Source of the DNA: Clostridia bacterium
GTDB taxonomy: Bacteria; Bacillota; Clostridia; Christensenellales; Borkfalkiaceae
Assembly: GCA_017626495.1 (NCBI GenBank)
Contig: JAGAIP010000005.1
Span: forward strand, 124,001 to 188,000
Direction of reading: 5' to 3'
DNA: 64,000 bases
In this document: piece by piece, positions 58,451-64,000 of the stretch
Numbering within the stretch: the first letter of the stretch is position 1
Layout of the letters: each line of letters opens with the position of its first letter
Made by a program: the position numbers and the translations under genes
The notes under the pieces: generated by a model
Databases searched by the model: none
What the model was told of the DNA's origin: nothing
Seen by the model: the letters and a program-made list of their open reading frames with translations, nothing else

Positions 58451-60100
58451 TTAAGAAAGTCCGGAAATGGTTCCGTTGTCGTCAATGTCGATGAGTTCCG
58501 CCGCAGGGTGTTTGGAAAGACCGGGCATGAGCATGAGCGTTCCCGTGCAGGCGACCACGAACCCTGCGCCGCCCTTTAAGATGACGTCGCGGACGGTGAT
58601 GTTGAAATGCTCGGGTCTGCCCACGAGATCTTTTTGGTCGGAAAGGGAATACTGCGTCTTTGCGATGATGACGGGAAGGTTTTTGTAACCCCTCTCTTCG
58701 ATGGCGGCGATTTTTTCAGCCGCTTCCTGCGTAAAGGTTACGCCGTCCGCCCCGTAAATCTTCGTCGCGACCGCCGTAATCTTTTCCTTGATGCCGTCGC
58801 TTAGGTCATAGGAATAGGTGAGTTTGGAGGGAAGTTCGCACGCCTCGACGACCGCCTCGGCAAGCTCTTTTCCGCCCTCTCCCCCTTTGAGGAACACGTC
58901 GGTAAAGACGGCTTTTGCGCCTGCGCTTTGAACCGCAGCCATGACGGTATCGATTTCCGCCTGCGTATCCGTCGCAAAATGGTTCATCGCGACGACGACG
59001 GGCTTATGGAATACGTCGCGCATCGTCTCGACGTGTTTGAGCAGGTTGGGAAGTCCCTTTTCAAGCGCCTCGACGTTCTCTTCGGAGAGCGTTGTCTTAT
59101 CCGCGCCGCCGTGGAGTTTGAGCGCCTTGACGGTTGCGACGATAACGACCGCGGAAGGTTCGATGCCTGCGATACGGCATTTCGTGTCGAGGAATTTCTC
59201 CGCGCCGAGGTCTGCGCCGAATCCGGCTTCGGTTACGGTATAGTCGGAAAGACTCATCGCCGTATAGGTTGCGAGAATGGAGTTACAGCCGTGCGCGATG
59301 TTTGCGAACGGTCCGCCGTGAATGATGGCAGGCGTGCCTTCGAGCGTCTGAACCAGGTTGGGTTTGAGCGCGTCTTTGAGAAGCGTAGCCATTGCGCCCA
59401 CGCAACGAAGTTCCCTCGCATAGACGTATTCGCCCTTTGAATTTTGTCCGACGATGATGTTGCCGAGCCTTTCTTTGAGGTTTTTGAGGGATGTGGAGAG
59501 GCACAGGATCGCCATGATCTCGCTTGCCGCCGTGATCTCAAAGTGCTCTTCTCTCTCGACGCCCTTGCCCTTTTGTCCGATGGTGATATTGATGAGGGAA
59601 CGCTCGTTCATATCCATGCAACGGCGGAACGAGATCGTTTCGGGAACGATGTCGAGCTCGTTTCCGCGGAAGATGTGATTGTCGATCATCGCGCACAGAA
59701 GGTTGTTCGCCGCGGTGATCGCGTGAAGGTCGCCCGTAAAGTGAAGGTTGATGTCCGCCATGGGAACGACCTGCGCGTAGCCGCCGCCTGCCGCGCCGCC
59801 CTTGATACCGAACACGGGGCCGAGAGATGGCTCGCGGAGCGCAAGGCATACGTTTTTGCCGATCTGTTTCAAGCCGTCCGCAAGTCCGATGGAGACGGTC
59901 GTTTTGCCTTCGCCCGACGCGGTAGGATTGATCGCCGTTACGAGGATCAATTTCGCCTTTCTCTGATCGCAGGGAGCGCAGATCTTCGCCTTGTATTTTC
60001 CGTACAGTTCGAGGTCGTCCTCTCTAAGTCCGAGTTGCTTTGCCACGTCCCTGACGTCGCGCATGGGAATACTTTCCGCAATTTCAATATCCGATAACAT
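58451..60100 (-). CDS. fhs: Formate--tetrahydrofolate ligase
   Basis: A 549-residue Fhs, which makes 10-formyl-tetrahydrofolate from formate, THF and ATP. It has the P-loop TAINPTASGEGKTTVSIGLA, LREPSLGPVFGIKGGAAGGG, and the C-terminal GGAGFVVACTGTLMLMPGLS. Length is typical. It provides one-carbon units for purines and for the MetH branch, and works opposite GlyA. Its promoter has a perfect palindrome in the spacer (60138-60155), suggesting repression. Confidence 0.97.
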   Translation of the reverse strand: MLSDIEIAESIPMRDVRDVAKQLGLREDDLELYGKYKAKICAPCDQRKAKLILVTAINPTASGEGKTTVSIGLADGLKQIGKNVCLALREPSLGPVFGIKGGAAGGGYAQVVPMADINLHFTGDLHAITAANNLLCAMIDNHIFRGNELDIVPETISFRRCMDMNERSLINITIGQKGKGVEREEHFEITAASEIMAILCLSTSLKNLKERLGNIIVGQNSKGEYVYARELRCVGAMATLLKDALKPNLVQTLEGTPAIIHGGPFANIAHGCNSILATYTAMSLSDYTVTEAGFGADLGAEKFLDTKCRIAGIEPSAVVIVATVKALKLHGGADKTTLSEENVEALEKGLPNLLKHVETMRDVFHKPVVVAMNHFATDTQAEIDTVMAAVQSAGAKAVFTDVFLKGGEGGKELAEAVVEACELPSKLTYSYDLSDGIKEKITAVATKIYGADGVTFTQEAAEKIAAIEERGYKNLPVIIAKTQYSLSDQKDLVGRPEHFNITVRDVILKGGAGFVVACTGTLMLMPGLSKHPAAELIDIDDNGTISGLS

Positions 60101-60130
60101 GGTTTCCCTTCCTTTTTTGTATTTTTATCA

Positions 60131-60159
60131 ATTATAGCAAACGCCGTCGCGTTTGTATA
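60131..60159 (-). promoter_or_regulatory. Promoter of fhs with a palindromic operator candidate
   Basis: On the minus strand, TATACA (60159-60154), 17-bp spacer and TATAAT (60136-60131). A CAAACGC-N4-GCGTTTG inverted repeat (60138-60144 and 60149-60155) fills the spacer. Confidence 0.7.
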
Positions 60160-60170
60160 GGATTTTTCGT

Positions 60171-60956
60171 TTATTTTTTCAGATTTTTTGCCGTGAACGT
60201 GAGATAATGCGGCTCGCTCCCTTCGAGCAGAAAACATATCTCGTAACCGCCGTCTCTTTTATAAACTTCTTCGTAGAGAAACCAATCTCCTTCTCGCGCC
60301 TCGTTTTCAAGCACCGTGCAATCCTCGAATACGAGCGTATGCTCCCCCTCTTCGTTGCGATAGGCGAGCGTTCCGTCCGTAAAGGAGAGAAACGCCCCGT
60401 CGTGCAGAGAACAATCAAACAGCTCCGTGCGCGCTTTGTCTCTTCTGAACGCACGCTCGGCTCTCTTTCTTTTACGCTCGTTCGACCTATCCTCCCGTTT
60501 GAACCGTTTGAAGAGAGATTTCGGCAAATAATCGAGCGCAAACAGCTCGGGTTGCATCTCGTAGGGACAACTTTCCTTTTTCCGTTCGTAAACTTCCCGA
60601 AAAAACGCGACCGTTTTCCGCTCGTCGAAGGGAGGGCGGCGTTCGTATTCCTCCTGCGCCCTGCGCCGTTCTTCTTCCAAGCTTTTTTTCGCCTCTTCCA
60701 CCGTGGCAGGGCGGTGCGCCTCGCCCGTCTCTTCGTCCAGAATGAGAAAGTCCTCCACGCTCGCGCCGTCGAAGTCGATAGGAAGAAAGAATGGCGGTTC
60801 GTCATACGACGAACGCTCCTCTTCGATCGCCTCGCTCAGTTTCCTTTGATAGAGCGCGTCTATCTCTTCTTCCGAGTACGCTCGGTCTTTGCACGGTTTC
60901 ATGCAAAGCGTTCTGTCCGTGGGCAAAAGATGCCATTCCTTGGTAAAATATTTCAT
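60171..60956 (-). CDS. DUF4085-like protein
   Basis: A 261-residue soluble protein beginning MKYFTKEWHLL, the hallmark of DUF4085. The middle (~80-190) is very charged, with likely coiled-coil helices (EEAKKSLEEERRRAQEEYER). The C-terminal ~80 residues are beta-rich and end in a segment (SLHDGAFLSFTDGTLAYRNE) like a small ligand- or RNA-contact domain. Function is unknown. It overlaps the flavodoxin-like gene by ATGA, so it shares the MetH transcript. Confidence 0.75.
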   Translation of the reverse strand: MKYFTKEWHLLPTDRTLCMKPCKDRAYSEEEIDALYQRKLSEAIEEERSSYDEPPFFLPIDFDGASVEDFLILDEETGEAHRPATVEEAKKSLEEERRRAQEEYERRPPFDERKTVAFFREVYERKKESCPYEMQPELFALDYLPKSLFKRFKREDRSNERKRKRAERAFRRDKARTELFDCSLHDGAFLSFTDGTLAYRNEEGEHTLVFEDCTVLENEAREGDWFLYEEVYKRDGGYEICFLLEGSEPHYLTFTAKNLKK

Positions 60957-61570
60957 CGAATAAAATTCGTCTTGATTTTCTCTTCGTAGACGGGCGGTTT
61001 GACGCCTGCCTTTCTACCTGCCTCGATGCAGGAGAGAAGATAAGTCATGTTCGCCGCAAGCGTTCTGACCGTCTGCATGCCCTCTTCGTCTTGCACCACT
61101 TCTTCGGGCGTGTTGCCGTGCACCTGATTCCAGTAGTTGCTCGTTACGATGGGCATATTGTTGATGGAGAAGTACTTATTCAAAACGTCGAACGACGCCG
61201 TTGCACCCCCTCTCCTGCAAGAAACGACGACCGCGCCTGGTTTGCCTGCAAGCTTCCCCGAAGAGGAATAGAACAGTCTGTCGAGGAACGAGAGGATCTG
61301 TCCCGACGGAGACGCGTAATAGACGGGAGATCCGACGATGACGCCGTCGAACGTATCCAGCCGCGCCGCAAGATCGTTGAGACCGTCCGAAAAGACGCAT
61401 TTTCCCGTCTTTCTGCAAGCACCGCACGCCGTGCAACCTGCGACCGTCTTGCCGATCCAGAAAATCTCGCTCTGTACGCCGAGTTTGTCGAATTGATTCT
61501 GCGCCTCTTTGAGCGCCGTATAGGTACACCCGTATTGACGGGGACTGCCGTTTAACAAAAGCACGTTCAT
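60953..61570 (-). CDS. Flavodoxin-like NAD(P)H-dependent FMN reductase
   Basis: A 205-residue flavoprotein. It has the FMN phosphate loop LLNGSPRQYGCTYTALKEA, an inserted CTACGACRKTGKCVF cysteine segment like that of iron-sulfur flavoproteins, and GSPVYYASPSGQILSFLDRL. The compact C-x2-C-x2-C-x5-C may bind a [4Fe-4S] cluster. Overlap with metH (ATGA) suggests that it could supply electrons for reactivating the cobalamin; this is inference. ATG 61570 has AGGAGG upstream. Confidence 0.88.
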   Translation of the reverse strand: MNVLLLNGSPRQYGCTYTALKEAQNQFDKLGVQSEIFWIGKTVAGCTACGACRKTGKCVFSDGLNDLAARLDTFDGVIVGSPVYYASPSGQILSFLDRLFYSSSGKLAGKPGAVVVSCRRGGATASFDVLNKYFSINNMPIVTSNYWNQVHGNTPEEVVQDEEGMQTVRTLAANMTYLLSCIEAGRKAGVKPPVYEEKIKTNFIR

Positions 61571-63924
61571 GCAAATACCTCCTGTGCATATCTTACCGTT
61601 GCCATCGCGTCGGCGCAATACCGATCCGCGCCGATTTTATCCGCATATTCCTGCGTGAGCACCGCGCCGCCCACGACGACCTTTGCAAAGGGCGCTTGTT
61701 CTCTCAACAGCGCGATGGTTTCCGCCATATAGGGGACGGTCGTCGTCATGAGCGCCGACAATCCCACGAGTTTACATTGATGTTCTACCGTCGCCTGCAC
61801 GATTTTTTCAGGCGAAACGTCCTTTCCGAGGTCGATGACGGAGAACCCGAAGTTTTCGAGGAGCACCCGAACGATGTTCTTTCCGATGTCGTGAATGTCT
61901 CCCTTGACGGTGGCAAGCACGATTTTATCCTTTCCCTCGGAGGGAGGAAGCGCCTGTTTGATTGCGGAAAACGCCTCTTTCGCCGCGTCTGCGCTCATGA
62001 GAAGCTGAGGGAGATACACTCTCTTTTCTTCAAACCCCTTTCCCACTGCATTGAGAGCGGGAATGATCACCTCGTCGATGATTTGAAGAGGCTCTTTCGT
62101 CTGCAAAAGGCGCTGCGCCTCCGCGTGCGCGCCGTCTTTGAGCCCCTTGACGATGGCGTGTTCGAGCGGCGTTTTGCCCTCTTCCGCCATAGCAGTCTTC
62201 CCCGTCGGAACGAGCGAAGTCGCGTGCGTCTCCGCAAAGGGAATGTATCCGCTGAAATCGGCGTCTTTGCCCGTAAGGGCGAGATACGTCCGATACGATT
62301 TGAGCATTTCGTCCGACAGAGGGTTCATGATGGCGAGGTCGAGCCCGTGTTCGAGCGCAAGCAGGAAGAACGCGCCGTTGAGCATCTCCCTTGCAGGAAG
62401 TCCGAACGAGACGTTCGATACACCGAGGCTCGTCTTTACCCCGAGTTCCTCTTTGATGCGCGTGAGGGAATCGAGCGTCACTCTTCCTGCATTCGCGTCG
62501 GAAGAGACGGTGAGCGTGAGGGGGTCGAAAATGAGTTCGTCTCTGTCGATTCCGTACTTTTCCGCCTCTCTTATGATTTTCCTTGCAATTTCCGCTCTGC
62601 CCTCCGCCGTCGTCGGAATGCCCTTTTCGTCCATGGTAAGGCAAATGAGCGTTCCGCCGTATTTTCCGACAAGAGGCAATATTGCGTCCAGGGATTCCTG
62701 TTTTCCGTCGACGGAATTGACGAGGGGTTTTCCGTTATAATGGCGGAGCGCCCTCTCCATCGCGCCCGGGTGAACGGTGTCGATTTGCAGGGGAAGGTCG
62801 GTGACGGCTTGCAACTGACAGACGACGGTATCGAGCATTTCGACCTCGTCGATCTCGGGAAGTCCCACGTTGACGTCGAGAATATGCGCTCCTCGCTCTT
62901 CCTGCGCCGTTCCTTCATTCAGAATATAAGCGACGTCGTTTTCACGGAGCGCCTGCTTGAATCTCTTTTTGCCCGTCGGATTGATGCGCTCTCCGACGAG
63001 AAGGGGAATTTTCCCGATTTCAAGTGCATGGGTATAGGAAGAGACGAGCGTTTTATGCTTTTTCGTAGGAAGAACGGGAACAATATCCGCGATTTTTTCC
63101 ACCGTCTTTTTGATAAAGTCGGGGGTCGTTCCGCAACAACCGCCGATGAGGTTGCCGCCGTTTTTCACGGCTTCCGCCATTCTCTCTGCAAAGTCGTCCG
63201 CGGAAACGTCGTAGACCGTCTTACCCCCTTCCTCTCTCGGAAGTCCCGCGTTGGGTTTCACGAGAATGGGCGTAGAAGAATACTCTGCGAACGTTTTGAC
63301 GAGCTCAGACATCTGCTCGGGCCCGAGCGAACAGTTGAGCCCGAACGCGTCCACCTTCAATCCTTCAAGCATGGCGACCATGGCCGGAATATCCGCACCC
63401 GTCATCAGTTTTGCGGACGCGTCGTATACGTTGCCGACAAAAACGGGAAGTCCGAATTCCTTTGCCGCAAGCACGGCGGCTTTCGTCTCGTAGGAATCGT
63501 TCATCGTCTCGATGAACACGGCGTCGGGGCGATACTGCATGGAATGTTCGATGACAAAGAGGAAACTCTCGTATGCGTCCTCGAACGAAAGATCGCCGTA
63601 CGGCGCAAGCAGTTTTCCCGTAGGTCCGACGTCGAGAAGAACGTATTTTCCCTCTTCCCTCGCCGCGTTCGCCGCCTGAAACGCCCCTTCGAGCATTTGA
63701 AGGCACAGCTCTTTGTCATGGCGCAAAGGGTTGACGGAAAAGGTATTCGCGGAGACCGCGTCGCTCCCTGCACGATAATAGGAACGGTGAATCTCCTCTA
63801 CCACGTCTCTATGATAGAGGTTTGCAAATTCGGAAGGGCACGTGATTCCCTTCGCCTGTAAAAGAGAGCCCATGCCCCCGTCGAGAATGAGCCGTCCCGT
63901 TTTGATTTTTTCGAGAATGGTCAT
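61567..63924 (-). CDS. metH: B12-dependent methionine synthase, short form without activation domain
   Basis: A 785-residue MetH. It contains a homocysteine-binding barrel (~1-290, zinc cysteines in GLNCS and GGCCGTTPD) and a pterin-binding barrel (~310-560, GERINPTGKK). The cobalamin cap and B12 domain complete it (~590-785, cobalt ligand in VKGDIHDIGKNIV). The SAM-binding reactivation domain is absent. It is encoded separately just upstream with an ATGA overlap. The enzyme moves methyl from methyl-THF to homocysteine. Confidence 0.97.
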   Translation of the reverse strand: MTILEKIKTGRLILDGGMGSLLQAKGITCPSEFANLYHRDVVEEIHRSYYRAGSDAVSANTFSVNPLRHDKELCLQMLEGAFQAANAAREEGKYVLLDVGPTGKLLAPYGDLSFEDAYESFLFVIEHSMQYRPDAVFIETMNDSYETKAAVLAAKEFGLPVFVGNVYDASAKLMTGADIPAMVAMLEGLKVDAFGLNCSLGPEQMSELVKTFAEYSSTPILVKPNAGLPREEGGKTVYDVSADDFAERMAEAVKNGGNLIGGCCGTTPDFIKKTVEKIADIVPVLPTKKHKTLVSSYTHALEIGKIPLLVGERINPTGKKRFKQALRENDVAYILNEGTAQEERGAHILDVNVGLPEIDEVEMLDTVVCQLQAVTDLPLQIDTVHPGAMERALRHYNGKPLVNSVDGKQESLDAILPLVGKYGGTLICLTMDEKGIPTTAEGRAEIARKIIREAEKYGIDRDELIFDPLTLTVSSDANAGRVTLDSLTRIKEELGVKTSLGVSNVSFGLPAREMLNGAFFLLALEHGLDLAIMNPLSDEMLKSYRTYLALTGKDADFSGYIPFAETHATSLVPTGKTAMAEEGKTPLEHAIVKGLKDGAHAEAQRLLQTKEPLQIIDEVIIPALNAVGKGFEEKRVYLPQLLMSADAAKEAFSAIKQALPPSEGKDKIVLATVKGDIHDIGKNIVRVLLENFGFSVIDLGKDVSPEKIVQATVEHQCKLVGLSALMTTTVPYMAETIALLREQAPFAKVVVGGAVLTQEYADKIGADRYCADAMATVRYAQEVFA

Positions 63925-64000
63925 AAGATACCTATGATTGCGGTTACGCTCTTCGTCGGTCGGAGCATGAGACCTTCCGTGAGCGTAACGCCGATGGTTT
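63921..64000 (-). CDS. C-terminal end of a MetH activation-domain protein (cut by window edge)
   Basis: The last 25 residues of a frame entering from the right: TIGVTLTEGLMLRPTKSVTA then IIGIL. IGVTLTE matches the end of the MetH SAM-binding reactivation domain (IGVRLTENYAM in the full-length enzyme). The TGA overlaps the metH start as ATGA. Because only its tail is here, the assignment rests on this motif and its position next to a MetH that lacks the domain. Confidence 0.75.
   Translation of the reverse strand, partial: TIGVTLTEGLMLRPTKSVTAIIGIL

Overview
The window reads as a chromosomal segment of an anaerobic, probably endospore-forming Firmicute of class Clostridia. Supporting signs are the rimP-nusA, ispG-polC and grpE-dnaK-dnaJ gene orders, Gram-positive style AGGAGG ribosome sites, near-consensus sigma-A promoters (many with exact 17-bp spacers), CotF-like coat proteins, an FMN-riboswitch RibU, a phosphoketolase, formate-tetrahydrofolate ligase, B12-dependent methionine synthase and several plant- or mucin-glycan hydrolases. 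A gut Christensenellales-like lineage is a guess; no rRNA is present to test it. There is no phage, insertion sequence, CRISPR array or tRNA that I can see.

Layout, left to right. 1-4.3 kb (minus): nusA (cut by the window edge), rimP, a shortened PolC-like protein, ispG and nrdR. 4.4-6.4 kb (minus): Sir2 and two GNAT acetyltransferases, overlapping by ATGA, behind a consensus promoter, a 20-codon leader ORF and an attenuator-like terminator. 6.5-8.9 kb (plus): an XRE regulator, two membrane proteins, a decayed 51/52-bp repeat tract and another GNAT. 9.2-11.9 kb: a Phd-like/HARE-HTH protein with a dense repeat cluster upstream, about 0.9 kb without a gene, and a small Veg-like unit. 11.9-20.4 kb: GH43, a surface InlB-repeat protein, TcdA with a tandem partial duplication, GH31, dGTPase and DegV. 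20.4-29 kb: DnaJ/DnaK/GrpE, YhbY, Obg, an ABC exporter and NADP-isocitrate dehydrogenase. 29-34 kb (minus): Ddl, a membrane MurF-like ligase, an alpha/beta hydrolase, RimI, TsaB and TsaE. 34-39 kb: FMN-riboswitch RibU, GlyA, a two-gene SufBC-like (SMS) Fe-S system and ThrE. 39-45.9 kb: a small independent transcription unit, a tyrosine phosphatase, phosphoketolase, an iron alcohol dehydrogenase and an AbrB-ABC operon. 46-56 kb: a phosphoribosyltransferase, a histidine phosphatase, a YwaF-like protein, a frameshifted helicase, GH36, CotF-like proteins, a GT-C glycosyltransferase, endonuclease III, and DUF3343 divergent from a SufS-like enzyme. 56-64 kb: a BspA-type LRR fragment, GlnRS, Fhs, DUF4085, a flavodoxin-like protein, MetH and the end of a separate MetH activation protein.

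Themes. Fhs, GlyA and MetH with its activation protein form a one-carbon/methionine module. Phosphoketolase with an alcohol dehydrogenase suggests sugar fermentation through acetyl phosphate. TsaE, TsaB, RimI, an alpha/beta hydrolase and MurF form one tightly coupled chain. The least ordinary items are the leader-peptide attenuator in front of the GNAT-GNAT-Sir2 operon, a PolC-locus protein with no PHP or polymerase domain, a promoter-to-terminator small transcription unit with two overlapping mini-ORFs, several promoters placed so that the start codon falls at or within about two bases of the predicted +1, and a tandem duplication whose terminator loop is inverted between copies. All promoter, terminator and operator calls are by eye.
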